DNA of 64,000 nucleotides from GCA-2693325 sp964011675 (GCA_964011675.1 CAXGPR010000007.1:5575-69574), one strand, 5' to 3'; positions 33,842-42,660 are shown, counted from the first letter of the stretch. The notes: generated by a model from the sequence alone, not told the origin. Numbers and translations are program-made.

Positions 33842-35341
33842 ATGTTTGCTTTTCTAACCGGTCGAAAAAAGCGGGGAGCGACCTTTAAGCCACAGCAGGA
33901 AGTAGACAAGCTAGTGGAATTGAGTCCTCCCTCTGCTTTGCTCTTTTTGTCAGATGATGAGAGTAACGATCAGAGCGAACCACTCGGTAAAGTATTTTTC
34001 CTCCGCAAAGAGAAAAAGCTCTATACACAGCGCAACCATCTCTATATGACGAAGCCCAACAATCTGAAGGTTTCCAAGGATCAGAACCTGACATTCAAAC
34101 ACGTATCGCTGCGGTTCATGAATAAACGTGTTCCCTATCGCTTGGATTGCAAGATTGTGGGACGCTTTCGACTTCTCCCAGAAGTCGTTGAGACGTTAGA
34201 CTTTAACACAAAATCTGCCTATAAACTAGTACCAACAAGCACGCTAAAAAAACAAGATCAACGACAGTTTTTTCGCTATACGCTAAAGAACTACGGTGAT
34301 TCCCGCATTCCCTTAACTACACATATAGGCTTTGATCTATACATTCGCAAAACAGATCAATCATTTCCCAAGCATAGTACACTACCGGTCATCCTAAAAG
34401 ATATTGTTCCTATTGATTTCAAAAAAGTTGAGGGGAACCAACAATTCGCAACGCATGACGCCATCAACGCGTTTCGCAGCATCATGCTAAAAAAACAGCC
34501 ACACGATCGTAAGATAGCTGCAAGTAAAATAGATAAAGACGAATCAAATAGTCTTATGAAGCGCAAAGACGAAGAACTGTTGTTAGGTGACCTCAACCTA
34601 CTCGGCATGGAGATGGAGTCGTTGCGCGATGTATTATATCTGAAAAAATCGGCAAAAGCTCAGCTAAAGAAAGGCAAGGAAAGCCCCTTTGGTATGAAAC
34701 CAGGGGAAAAAGTTATTACTAATTTTAAACACAGCAACGAGTATTACCAAATGCTTGTAGAAGTGATGGAAGCACGGACGCAGAACGAGACCGTGCGACC
34801 AGTAGAGTTACCAAGAAAAGAAACTGGCCTGAAGGCAAACTTGATCAATTATAGCGTCGGCGGCGCGCTGATTGAAAGTAGTCCAGAATTCCTTCAATTC
34901 GTACTCGGAGATCAATGCCCGAGTAACGCCGATTCAGAAATCGATTATGAAGGAGAATATTGGGAAAACGCTTTCAGACAATTAGAGTTACCAGTAATTC
35001 ACCTCACCTTCTATCCGAAGATTCATTTTCCAGATGCTTTACAGCGCTTTAAGCCTGAGTTGCCCTTCAAAGTCCGCGTCCTAGCACAGATTGTCCGAAC
35101 CCACATACATCAAGTTGGCGAGCGTAAGGTATTACAACACGGTTTACAGTTCTGTTACGAACCGCAGGGCATCCCGCTTTACAAAGACGATGGAGTTGAC
35201 TGGCGCTATAGTCGTTATATACGTGACAACGAGCACTTTAAAAAAGCCCATAGCCGGCTCAGTCAACTGTACGGTTATCTGGAAAATCAAAGCATCACTA
35301 GAAGAACGACCGATCAAAAGAAACCTAAAAAGCGCACGTAA
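33842..35341 (+). CDS. PilZ-like protein with widely split c-di-GMP motifs
   Basis: 499 residues, very Lys/Arg-rich, no signal peptide or membrane helix. Residues 25-115 resemble a YcgR-type N-terminal beta domain (SPPSALLFLSD; KLYTQRNHLYMTKPN; YRLDCKIVGRFRLLPE). Then comes DQRQFFRYTL (139-148) with the PilZ RxxxR motif R141-R145, and much later LINYSVGGALI (334-344) with the N-x-S-x-x-G motif N336-S338-G341. In normal PilZ domains these motifs are about 25-35 residues apart; here about 190 residues lie between, partly charged and helical (220-300). A last beta-like part (385-440) ends FKVRVLAQIV and HGLQFCYE, as PilZ barrels do. Probably a c-di-GMP responder; target unknown. Confidence 0.6.
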   Translation: MFAFLTGRKKRGATFKPQQEVDKLVELSPPSALLFLSDDESNDQSEPLGKVFFLRKEKKLYTQRNHLYMTKPNNLKVSKDQNLTFKHVSLRFMNKRVPYRLDCKIVGRFRLLPEVVETLDFNTKSAYKLVPTSTLKKQDQRQFFRYTLKNYGDSRIPLTTHIGFDLYIRKTDQSFPKHSTLPVILKDIVPIDFKKVEGNQQFATHDAINAFRSIMLKKQPHDRKIAASKIDKDESNSLMKRKDEELLLGDLNLLGMEMESLRDVLYLKKSAKAQLKKGKESPFGMKPGEKVITNFKHSNEYYQMLVEVMEARTQNETVRPVELPRKETGLKANLINYSVGGALIESSPEFLQFVLGDQCPSNADSEIDYEGEYWENAFRQLELPVIHLTFYPKIHFPDALQRFKPELPFKVRVLAQIVRTHIHQVGERKVLQHGLQFCYEPQGIPLYKDDGVDWRYSRYIRDNEHFKKAHSRLSQLYGYLENQSITRRTTDQKKPKKRT

Positions 35342-35358
35342 TTTGACGCGCGCTTTTT
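35327..35358 (+). terminator. Rho-independent terminator overlapping the stop codon of the PilZ-like gene
   Basis: AAAAAGCGCACGT (35327-35339) pairs with ACGCGCGCTTTTT (35346-35358) with one mismatch around a 6-nt loop; the TAA stop (35339-35341) lies at the top of the stem. Five T residues end the right arm. The last four codons of the gene are part of the stem. Confidence 0.75.
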
Positions 35359-35503
35359 CAACGGTCGAAACTCGTCGCCACTTAGCTTCCCGAATTCTTT
35401 CCGCTTATTTGCGAGTCGCCTTTTATCTAAAAAAATTTTCGTATCTCATCACATTGAATGATAACTTCGCCACACATTTGAAACGATATTGACTCGGTGT
35501 TTC

Positions 35504-36853
35504 TCAGTCAATCCTTTTCATCTCACAAACAACTTCACAGTGAGGCGTCTGAGGAAACATGTCAACGGGCTGCACTCGGCCTATGCCATAGCCATAATCC
35601 TTCAAGACATACGCATTTTCAGCTAGCGTCTGTGGATTACATGATACATATAGGATGCGGGGTGACTGCATTTGTCCTAGTGCTGAAAGCACATTCTTAT
35701 GAAGACCTGGCCGAGGCGGATCAACGACGACCAAGTTAAAATATCTCTCTCGGATTAAAATGAGTTCTTCCTCAGCTTTTCCAACAATGAACGAACAGTT
35801 CTCGATTCCATTCCGCTCTGCGTTTAACCGAGCATCTACGACGGCTTCTTCAACTATTTCTATCCCCAAGACATACTCAGCACGATCAGCCAAGTGCAAA
35901 CTTATGGACCCAGTACCGCAGTATAGATCTAACGTCTTCCCTATTCCTTCTCCAGCCCAATCAGCAATTAAACTATACAAGCTTTCCGCCTGAAGTGAAT
36001 TGGTCTGAAAAAATGACTGAGGAGAAATATCAAAACGAATAGATCCACATGATTCCTCTATCGCCCCTTCACCCCAGAGAACAAACTCTTTTTCCCCTTT
36101 AGCAACCTGCGCCTTTCCTGTATGCAGGGTAATTATTAAAGAATCTATTTCTGAAATTTCTTGCCTTAGGCGATTTGCCAGTATTTCAACTCCCTCCTCC
36201 GGATAATTTGAAACGACCAGATTAACCAGCACTTGATTACTTTCCTTGGCTTCTCGTATTACTAGAAATCGAAGTAGGCCACTGTGAGTTTTTAGATTAT
36301 ACGCACTCAGATCCAGTTCATTGGCTATTCTCCGTACATTTTCCACAATCTTATTTGATAGTGGGGATTGTAAGTGACACGATTCAACATCAAAAATTCG
36401 ATTGAACTTGCCTCTCATATGTAGACCCAGTTGTATATTTCCATCGCGATCACAACCAAACGAGTACTCCATTTTATTGCGGTAGAAGAAAGGAGCGTGA
36501 CTCGGAATTGTTGGTCTTACTTCAACGTCATGGAAACCGTATTTTTGTAGCGCATTCCGAACCATGCGCCCTTTTAACAACAGTTGGTCTTCATAAGATA
36601 AATCCTGCCAGCGACATCCACCACATAGACCAAAATGAGTACACTGAGCTTCTTTGCGTGGCATTCCGTGGTCGATATAGTCCGTGATTTCAACATCAAC
36701 TCGCCCTCGTCTTTTTTTTATAACCCTGCCTTTAATCTTATCGCCGGGAACAGCTCGACGGACAATAATATCTCGCTCATCAACAATACCACGCCCATCT
36801 CCTCTATGATCTAAATCAATAATGTCAACTTCTATTTCATCACCGCGTTTCAT
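35504..36853 (-). CDS. 23S rRNA (uracil-C5)-methyltransferase, RlmD/TrmA family
   Basis: 449 residues. An N-terminal TRAM domain (1-58) binds RNA. C71, C77, C80 (CTHFGLCGGC) and C159 form the [4Fe-4S] site of RlmD/RlmCD-type enzymes. The SAM-binding fold has LDLYCGTGSISL, VLGIEIVEEAV, and VVVDPPRPGLH; the catalytic cysteine is in ILYVSCNPQTLA. These enzymes make m5U in 23S rRNA (m5U1939 for RlmD, 747/1939 for RlmCD); which site is modified here cannot be told, so no gene symbol is given. The gene lies just after the ribosomal cluster's terminator and is on the same strand. Confidence 0.9.
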   Translation of the reverse strand: MKRGDEIEVDIIDLDHRGDGRGIVDERDIIVRRAVPGDKIKGRVIKKRRGRVDVEITDYIDHGMPRKEAQCTHFGLCGGCRWQDLSYEDQLLLKGRMVRNALQKYGFHDVEVRPTIPSHAPFFYRNKMEYSFGCDRDGNIQLGLHMRGKFNRIFDVESCHLQSPLSNKIVENVRRIANELDLSAYNLKTHSGLLRFLVIREAKESNQVLVNLVVSNYPEEGVEILANRLRQEISEIDSLIITLHTGKAQVAKGEKEFVLWGEGAIEESCGSIRFDISPQSFFQTNSLQAESLYSLIADWAGEGIGKTLDLYCGTGSISLHLADRAEYVLGIEIVEEAVVDARLNAERNGIENCSFIVGKAEEELILIRERYFNLVVVDPPRPGLHKNVLSALGQMQSPRILYVSCNPQTLAENAYVLKDYGYGIGRVQPVDMFPQTPHCEVVCEMKRID

Positions 36854-36885
36854 CGCCCAATTCTCACCATATGACTATAAACAAA

Positions 36886-36920
36886 ATAAACGGGGCGAGA
36901 ATTACTCTCGCCCCGTTTAT
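36886..36920 (-). terminator. Rho-independent terminator of the ribosomal protein cluster
   Basis: A perfect 15-bp stem: 36886-36900 pairs with 36906-36920 around a 5-nt loop. On the - strand it is followed by TTTGTTTATAG, a T-rich tail, and lies 25 nt after the rplQ stop. It ends the long transcript that starts with the L1 or upstream genes. Confidence 0.9.
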
Positions 36921-36945
36921 ACCTAATATAAAATGTAGATCTGAA

Positions 36946-37365
36946 TTATTCTTCTGTAGCACCTTCCGTTGCGACAGTTTCTTCTTCAGTAGACGTAACC
37001 GCCGCCCCCGGTCGATCCACTAACTCGATGATACTCATAAATGTACCATCACCGCGACGTGGCCCCAACTTAACTATTCGAGTGTATCCCCCACTGCGAC
37101 TTTTATAACGGGGTCCTAATTCATCAAAAAGCTTAGAGACAACCTGTTTGTCCGCAACGAACCGTAGCACCTGACGGCGCGCGTGCAGGTCACCCCGCTT
37201 GGCAAAGGTGATCATACGCTCTGCCGAGCGGCGAAGTTCTTTAGCACGCGTGTGCGTTGTCGTAATTTTTTCCTCAGACAAAAGCGACGTAACCATGTTG
37301 GACATCATAGCTTTTCTATGAGAAGGGTTACGACCGAGCTTTGCTATTTTCTTTCCATGTCTCAT
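36946..37365 (-). CDS. rplQ: 50S ribosomal protein L17
   Basis: 139 residues beginning MRHGKKIAKLGRNPSHRKAM, the invariant L17 start, followed by TTHTRAKELRRSAERMITFAKRGDLHARRQ and LGPRRGDG. A 20-residue acidic tail (EEETVATEGATEE at the end) goes beyond the E. coli protein. L17 sits near the peptide exit tunnel of the 50S subunit. It is the last gene of the alpha operon part, 21 nt after rpoA, and is followed by the strong terminator. Confidence 0.97.
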   Translation of the reverse strand: MRHGKKIAKLGRNPSHRKAMMSNMVTSLLSEEKITTTHTRAKELRRSAERMITFAKRGDLHARRQVLRFVADKQVVSKLFDELGPRYKSRSGGYTRIVKLGPRRGDGTFMSIIELVDRPGAAVTSTEEETVATEGATEE

Positions 37366-37386
37366 CTTTTATCTCTCAACTTACGC

Positions 37387-38403
37387 TTAAAATTCCTCAG
37401 ACAGCGGACTGACGGCATCTTCGTCAATTTCTACGTTCTCGTACGGTGACAGGTCCATACCCCAATTTAGTTTGAGAGTATCAAGTATCTCACCCAATTC
37501 ATTGAGAGATTTCCGACCGAAATTACGGTACTTCAGCATCTCGGCCTCACTGCGCCCCACTAGTTCGCGCAGGTGTGTTATACCTGCAGCCCGTAAACAG
37601 TTTGCCGAGCGCACAGAAAGTTCTAGCTCCTCAACGGGCATGGCTAGTAGTCGAGCAACACGCTTCGTCTCTTCGTCTACTTCCATCTCCTCAACTTCTT
37701 CAGTGTCTTCCTCAAAGTTGATTAAGAGACTCAAATGTTCCATCATAATCTTAGCAGCTTGTGCCAACGCATCTTCGGGATTAACCGAGCCATCAGTCCA
37801 TACTTCTAAGCTAAGACGGTCGTAATCTGTACGACGACCAACTCGTGCATTTTCCGTATCATATTTCACGTTAGTCACAGGAGAAAAGGAACTGTCGATG
37901 GGCACCGAACCAATAGGCTGATCGGGAACTTTGTTTTCTTCGGCAAAGCTGTAACCACGCCCTTGACCCACGGTCAGTTCCATTGTCAGTGTAGAACCTT
38001 CATCCAGCGTTGCGATGTGAAGTTCAGGGTTCAAGACCTGAACATTCGGGTCGACCGCCAAATCACCAGCAGTCAACACACCAGCCCCCGTCTTTTCTAC
38101 CTTGAGCACCCGATCTTCGTTACCGACGTATCTCAACGCGACTTCTTTAAGGTTGAGAACGATTTCTGGAACGTCTTCTCGCACGCCTTCAACAACTGAA
38201 AACTCGTGCTGAACACCTTGAACATTGACTTGCGTAATTGCAGCGCCCCGGATGGATGAAAGCAATATACGACGCAGGGAATGACCAAGCGTAACGCCAA
38301 AACCCCTTTCCAACGGCTGCACAACAAATTTGCCGTAAGTGTCATTCAAGCTTTCTTTTTCTATTTCCACCAGTTTCGGCATCTGGAGACCTTCTAACTT
38401 CAT
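37387..38403 (-). CDS. rpoA: RNA polymerase alpha subunit
   Basis: 338 residues. The N-terminal domain (about 1-235) has the dimerisation region PLERGFGVTLGHSLRRILLSS and EDALAQAAKIMMEHL. An acidic linker (EEDTEEVEEMEVDEET) leads to the C-terminal DNA-binding domain (about 255-325: LELSVRSANCLRAAGITHLREL, NFGRKSLNELGEILD), which touches UP elements and activators. A 149-nt gap separates it from rpsD, longer than other gaps in the cluster. Confidence 0.97.
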   Translation of the reverse strand: MKLEGLQMPKLVEIEKESLNDTYGKFVVQPLERGFGVTLGHSLRRILLSSIRGAAITQVNVQGVQHEFSVVEGVREDVPEIVLNLKEVALRYVGNEDRVLKVEKTGAGVLTAGDLAVDPNVQVLNPELHIATLDEGSTLTMELTVGQGRGYSFAEENKVPDQPIGSVPIDSSFSPVTNVKYDTENARVGRRTDYDRLSLEVWTDGSVNPEDALAQAAKIMMEHLSLLINFEEDTEEVEEMEVDEETKRVARLLAMPVEELELSVRSANCLRAAGITHLRELVGRSEAEMLKYRNFGRKSLNELGEILDTLKLNWGMDLSPYENVEIDEDAVSPLSEEF

Positions 38404-38552
38404 ATAGCCTCTTGCTCCCTATAATGAGGAGAGATTTTCTCGAATCTCGAAACGATTTAAGTTTAATAATGGAACTCGATAACTAACTGCTTTTCATCGA
38501 TAGTCAGAGGATGATCGCGACTATTACCAAACACGCCTGCGGGCTTACTCTA

Positions 38553-39170
38553 TCAACCCCTTTTAGCATAATACTCTATGACACGTGCAATGTCGACTTC
38601 TACAGACATGGAGTCTAGCCCTGGATTGCTTATTACAGTTGCTTTACCCTCTAAATAGTTGCATTCCAACCAGTCGGGTCGAGTCAATCTTAAACTTGTA
38701 ATTGCTTCTTGTATTACAGGCAACTCCCGACTCTTAGGCTTAGGCCCAATTACATCTCCAACACGAACTCGATATGATGCGATGTTGACTCTTTTGCCGT
38801 TTACCTGAATATGGCCGTGTGAAACTATCTGCCGAGCAGCAGGAATAGAACGAGCAAAACCTGAGCGAAACACCACATTGTCTAAGCGCCTCTCTAAAAG
38901 CTCTGCCAGTTTACCACCAGACGCCACATCTGATTTACGAGCCTCTTTAACCAAACGTGAGAGGTTCTTCTCCCTAAGACCATAGTTAAATTGAAGCTTC
39001 TGTTTCTCTATAAGTTGCACTCCAAAATCCGAAAGCTTACGCCGCGTGACACCTTGTCCGTGTTGTCCTGGTTTTGTTTGACGGTGTTCCATGCTCTTAC
39101 CAGACAAACCCGGCAAGTACGTTCCAAGAGCACGCATTTTCCGGACTTTGGCTCCAGTATATCTTGACAT
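38553..39170 (-). CDS. rpsD: 30S ribosomal protein S4
   Basis: 205 residues from ATG 39170 (GGAG 7 nt before; a GTG at 39173 is the alternative). The N terminus SRYTGAKVRKMRALGTYLPG lacks the cysteines of zinc-type S4, so this is the zinc-free form. The S4 RNA-binding domain carries LAELLERRLDNVVFRSGFA and ARQIVSHGHIQVNGKRVNI. S4 starts assembly of the 30S body, and in many bacteria represses its operon by binding mRNA. Confidence 0.97.
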   Translation of the reverse strand: MSRYTGAKVRKMRALGTYLPGLSGKSMEHRQTKPGQHGQGVTRRKLSDFGVQLIEKQKLQFNYGLREKNLSRLVKEARKSDVASGGKLAELLERRLDNVVFRSGFARSIPAARQIVSHGHIQVNGKRVNIASYRVRVGDVIGPKPKSRELPVIQEAITSLRLTRPDWLECNYLEGKATVISNPGLDSMSVEVDIARVIEYYAKRG

Positions 39171-39182
39171 CACATAACTCCT

Positions 39183-39572
39183 TTAGACTCGACGGCGTTT
39201 GGGCGGACGACAACCATTATGAGGAACCGGAGTAACGTCGCGAATGGCAGAAATTTCTAAACCCGCATTTTGCAACGCTCGAATTGCGGATTCACGCCCA
39301 ACTCCAGGTCCTTTAACCCAAACTTCGACGCGACGTAGCCCCATACTCATGGCTTCTTGAGCGGCCTTCTCTGCAGCAATCTGACCCGCAAAAGGAGTCG
39401 ACTTACGGCTACCCTTTATGCTCATCTTGCCAGGCGTTGACCAAGAAATGACATTACCAGCAGCATCGGTTAGCGTAATAATGGTATTATTGAAGGTAGC
39501 TAAAATGTGAGCAACGCCCACAGATTCTACCTGCTTTGACTTCTTGCGTTTCCTACGTCTTTCAGGTGGCAA
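39183..39572 (-). CDS. rpsK: 30S ribosomal protein S11
   Basis: 129 residues with GVAHILATFNNTIITLTDAAG near the start and IRDVTPVPHNGCRPPKRRRV at the end, both diagnostic. It forms part of the 30S platform next to S7 and the mRNA exit channel. It lies 9 nt upstream of the rpsD reading frame in transcription order and 24 nt after rpsM. Confidence 0.97.
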   Translation of the reverse strand: MPPERRRKRKKSKQVESVGVAHILATFNNTIITLTDAAGNVISWSTPGKMSIKGSRKSTPFAGQIAAEKAAQEAMSMGLRRVEVWVKGPGVGRESAIRALQNAGLEISAIRDVTPVPHNGCRPPKRRRV

Positions 39573-39596
39573 ATGCGTTTTCCTCGTTCTTAACTG

Positions 39597-39974
39597 TTAT
39601 CTAGGCGCTTTTTTCTTACCGGCAATTGCGCGACGGGGCCCTTTTCGAGTACGAGCATTCGTCTTAGTACGCTGCCCATTGGCAGGCAACCCACGACGAT
39701 GCCTGAGGCCCTTGTAACTTCCGACGTCCATTAGGCGCTTAACATTCATAGTAACCTCACCGCGCAAACTACCCTCGACCTTGTAATTGGTCTCGATGAT
39801 CGCGCGCAGGCTATTTAACTGATCTTCTGTCAAAGTACTAATACGCTGTTGCGGATCAATACCCGCCTGCTCAATAATGCGACTGGCAACGGTCTGACCT
39901 ATACCAAAAATATAAGTGAGCCCTATCGCGACCCGCTTATCGCGGGGTAAATCAACGCCTGCAATACGTGCCAA
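39597..39974 (-). CDS. rpsM: 30S ribosomal protein S13
   Basis: 125 residues: MARIAGVDLPRDKRVAIGLTYIFGIG, then VEGSLRGEV and GLRHRRGLPANGQRTKTNARTRKG in the C-terminal tail that reaches the P-site tRNA and S19. Normal length. It follows rpmJ by 12 nt. Confidence 0.97.
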   Translation of the reverse strand: MARIAGVDLPRDKRVAIGLTYIFGIGQTVASRIIEQAGIDPQQRISTLTEDQLNSLRAIIETNYKVEGSLRGEVTMNVKRLMDVGSYKGLRHRRGLPANGQRTKTNARTRKGPRRAIAGKKKAPR

Positions 39975-39986
39975 TGTCTGGCCTCC

Positions 39987-40103
39987 TCATCCTTGTCTCT
40001 GTTTGTGGCGCGGATTACGCTTGCAAATAACGCGCACAACTCCATTTCGGCGAATAATTTTACAGTCCGGGCAGCGAATACTAACAGATGCTTTAACTTT
40101 CAC
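39987..40103 (-). CDS. rpmJ: 50S ribosomal protein L36 (zinc type)
   Basis: A 38-residue protein, too short for most gene finders. The chain begins MKVKASVSIRCPDCKIIRR and ends NPRHKQRQG, with the zinc ligands C11, C14, C27 and H33. The start is GTG at 40103 with GGAG 7 nt upstream. It lies between secY and rpsM; infA, which usually precedes it, is absent, as are adk and map. It is an ordinary C+ L36 with 38 rather than 37 residues (one residue added after the third cysteine). Confidence 0.95.
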   Translation of the reverse strand: MKVKASVSIRCPDCKIIRRNGVVRVICKRNPRHKQRQG

Positions 40104-40129
40104 GATATCACTCCAACAAAAATGCGGGT

Positions 40130-41467
40130 TTAACCCCGACGTCCTTGAATGCGACCCTTCTTCATAAAACCTTCGTAGTGACGCGTCATCAACTGTGACT
40201 CAATCTGTTGCAATGTGTCCAATGCAACACCCACAATGATAAGCAGGCCGGTTCCACCGAAGAACTGAGCAAAAGAAGGGTGAACGTTGAATTGGCGTAT
40301 CACAAAAAAAGGAAATATAGCAACAGCTGCGAGCGCAATTGAACCCGGAAGAGTTATTCTGGTCATAATACCGTCGATGTATTGAGCAGTACGTGGTCCA
40401 GGTCGAATACCCGGTATAAAGCCACCGTGTTTCTTCATGTTATCGGCGATTGAGTTCGGATCCATCACAATCGCAGTGTAAAAGTATGTAAAAAATATGA
40501 TCATCAAACCATAGATCGTCCAGTAAACCAACGACTCGGTCGAAAACAACCCGCCAATCCCCTGCAGGAACTCACTGTCTGGAAACAATTGAGTTATAGT
40601 ACCAGGCAAAAACATTATGGACTGTGCAAATATGATTGGAATCACGTTTGCTGAGTTTATCTTCAATGGAATATGCGTTGTTTGCCCTCCATATACCCTT
40701 CGTCCAACTACGCGCTTAGCATACTGCACCGGAATCTTGCGTATTCCCTGAGTGGTAAGGATACAGAAAGCCACAATCAGAAACATGAGTCCAATCAGAA
40801 AAATTTCCTGAATAGGTCCCTTGTTCAAGTTTATGTTATTGAGGTAGTGCTGATATTCGTAGCGGATTGCGTTGGGCAACTCGGCAACAATACCAATGAA
40901 GATTATGAGAGATATACCATTGCCAATACCTCGCTCGGTAATCTGCTCGCCCAACCACATTATAAAAATGGTGCCCGTCGTAATCGTAATCATCGTCTCT
41001 AGCGTAAAGCCTAGCCCTGGATTCGAAACCGCGGCCAATCCGGAAGCCGGACCCCGTATAGTCTCAAGAAAGTAACTGACACCATAGGCCTGCGCTGCAG
41101 CGAGGAAGACTGTTCCATAGCGCGTATACTGAGTAATCTTCTTCTTTCCCTCTTCCCCTTCGCGCTGTAGCTTTTGGAAAAAAGGAATAACGGCACCCAA
41201 CAGCTGCAAAATAATAGAGGCGCTTATGTAGGGCATTATGCCCAACGCAAAAATAGTAGCTCGGGTAAAAGCGCCACCGACAAACATATCGTACAAACCG
41301 AACAAAGTGTTACCAGAATTACTAAAAAATTCTTGTACGACCCTCACTTCTACTCCTGGAACTGTGATTTGGCCACCAATACGGTAGACAATCAACAAAC
41401 CCAAAGTGAACAGAATTCGCGTTCGAAGTTCTGGAATTTTAAAGCAATTTTGAAAGCTCTGGAGCAT
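40130..41467 (-). CDS. secY: Protein translocase subunit SecY
   Basis: 445 residues with ten predicted membrane helices. Characteristic pieces are RTRILFTLGLLIVYRIGGQITVPG at the first helix, ALGIMPYISASIILQLLG, TQGIRKIPVQYAKRV in the cytoplasmic loop that contacts the ribosome and SecA, and GGFIPGIRPGPRTAQYID. It forms the channel for Sec export and membrane insertion. It sits between rplO (7 nt) and rpmJ (26 nt). Confidence 0.97.
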   Translation of the reverse strand: MLQSFQNCFKIPELRTRILFTLGLLIVYRIGGQITVPGVEVRVVQEFFSNSGNTLFGLYDMFVGGAFTRATIFALGIMPYISASIILQLLGAVIPFFQKLQREGEEGKKKITQYTRYGTVFLAAAQAYGVSYFLETIRGPASGLAAVSNPGLGFTLETMITITTGTIFIMWLGEQITERGIGNGISLIIFIGIVAELPNAIRYEYQHYLNNINLNKGPIQEIFLIGLMFLIVAFCILTTQGIRKIPVQYAKRVVGRRVYGGQTTHIPLKINSANVIPIIFAQSIMFLPGTITQLFPDSEFLQGIGGLFSTESLVYWTIYGLMIIFFTYFYTAIVMDPNSIADNMKKHGGFIPGIRPGPRTAQYIDGIMTRITLPGSIALAAVAIFPFFVIRQFNVHPSFAQFFGGTGLLIIVGVALDTLQQIESQLMTRHYEGFMKKGRIQGRRG

Positions 41468-41474
41468 TAGGTCC

Positions 41475-41924
41475 TCAGATTACCTCGGCTTGGCCGCCGG
41501 CTTTTTCTATTTTCTCTCGCGCGCTCTTTGAAAAGTGTTGTGCTTTAACCGTAACGCTACGACTCAACTCACCATCACCAAGAATTTTAACAGGTTGCTT
41601 GTCCGAACGCACTAATCCGGCTGCGAGCAACGCTTCTAAACCCACTTCACCTTCCAAGCCACACGATTCAATATCACCGATATTAACAGTCTGATATACA
41701 ACCCTAAAGTTGTGATTAGAAAAGCCGATCTTAGGCACATGACGAAAGTAACCTAGCGTACCACCAATAAAACCTATACGGTTACCGCGACGCGCACCGG
41801 AACGCGCACGTTGCCCCTTGTGCCCCTTACCTGCCGTTTTACCTGTTCCCGAACCTGGCCCCTGCCCCAAACGCTTGCGATTGCGACGGGATCCTTTCGG
41901 ACATTTAATTTCCCCTAAACGCAT
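41475..41924 (-). CDS. rplO: 50S ribosomal protein L15
   Basis: 149 residues. The Gly/Arg-rich start (KGSRRNRKRLGQGPGSGTGKT, KGHKGQRARSG) and later IGFIGGTLGYFRHVPKIGF and ILGDGELSRSVTVKAQHFSKSA are typical of L15, which helps late 50S assembly. Spacing 17 nt after rpmD and 7 nt before secY. Confidence 0.97.
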   Translation of the reverse strand: MRLGEIKCPKGSRRNRKRLGQGPGSGTGKTAGKGHKGQRARSGARRGNRIGFIGGTLGYFRHVPKIGFSNHNFRVVYQTVNIGDIESCGLEGEVGLEALLAAGLVRSDKQPVKILGDGELSRSVTVKAQHFSKSAREKIEKAGGQAEVI

Positions 41925-41941
41925 TTTAGCTTACCTCCTGG

Positions 41942-42124
41942 TTAAGCATCTTGCTCATGCACATCAACCAAGTGCTTGACCTTTTGAATCATGCCGCGGA
42001 TCTGCGGCGTATCTTCATGCACAACCTGCTGGTAGAGGCGCTTAAAACCCAACGCTTCGATGGTATCCTTCTGATTTTGTGCTCTGCCGATAGCGCTGCG
42101 GCGCTGCGTTATGACTAACTTCAT
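41942..42124 (-). CDS. rpmD: 50S ribosomal protein L30
   Basis: 60 residues from ATG 42124 (a TTG just before it at 42127 is possible; AGGAG lies 8-11 nt upstream of the two). MKLVITQRRSAIGR, QKDTIEALGFKRLYQQVVHED and TPQIRGMIQKVKHLVDV are the whole L30 fold. Position between rpsE and rplO is the usual one in the spc operon. Confidence 0.95.
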   Translation of the reverse strand: MKLVITQRRSAIGRAQNQKDTIEALGFKRLYQQVVHEDTPQIRGMIQKVKHLVDVHEQDA

Positions 42125-42138
42125 CAACTTATTTTCTC

Positions 42139-42645
42139 CTAACCGCGCAAGACTTCCATAGGCACACCACGCAAACGCGCAGTAGACTCTGCATCCCGCA
42201 GTTCACTCAGTGCAGCGAGCGTTGCCTTAACGGCATTCTGAGGATTGGTCGAACCCAATGATTTTGTGAGAATATCGTGGACACCGGCTAGTTCAAGTAC
42301 AATTCTAATACCACCGCTTGCAATAACACCAGTGCCTGGAGTAGCAGGCTTGAACAGGATCTGAGCCGCGCCAAAACGCCCTTTAATTTCGTGCGGGATA
42401 GTGCCGTTAACAACGGGCACCTGAATCATATTTTTCTTCGCCGCTTCAGTCCCCTTACGAATTGCCTCGGAAATCTCACCAGCCTTACCTGAGCCGGCGC
42501 CGACGCGCCCGTTTCGGTCACCGACTACTACCATCGCATTGAAACTAAAGCGACGTCCACCCTTGCGCACATGCGAAACACGCTTGATGCTGTTCTGGAC
42601 TACAACTTCGCTAAATTCCATGCTTTTGGGGTCTACTTTCGCCAC
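42139..42645 (-). CDS. rpsE: 30S ribosomal protein S5
   Basis: 168 residues: VVQNSIKRVSHVRKGGRRFSF in the N-terminal double-stranded RNA-binding domain, GNGRVGAG-type motif (DRNGRVGAGSGKAGEI) and GIRIVLELAGVHDILTKSLGS in the C-terminal domain. S5 lines the mRNA entry channel and affects translational accuracy. Gap to rplR is 15 nt. Confidence 0.97.
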   Translation of the reverse strand: MAKVDPKSMEFSEVVVQNSIKRVSHVRKGGRRFSFNAMVVVGDRNGRVGAGSGKAGEISEAIRKGTEAAKKNMIQVPVVNGTIPHEIKGRFGAAQILFKPATPGTGVIASGGIRIVLELAGVHDILTKSLGSTNPQNAVKATLAALSELRDAESTARLRGVPMEVLRG

Positions 42646-42660
42646 AGAAGTAACTCTCCT

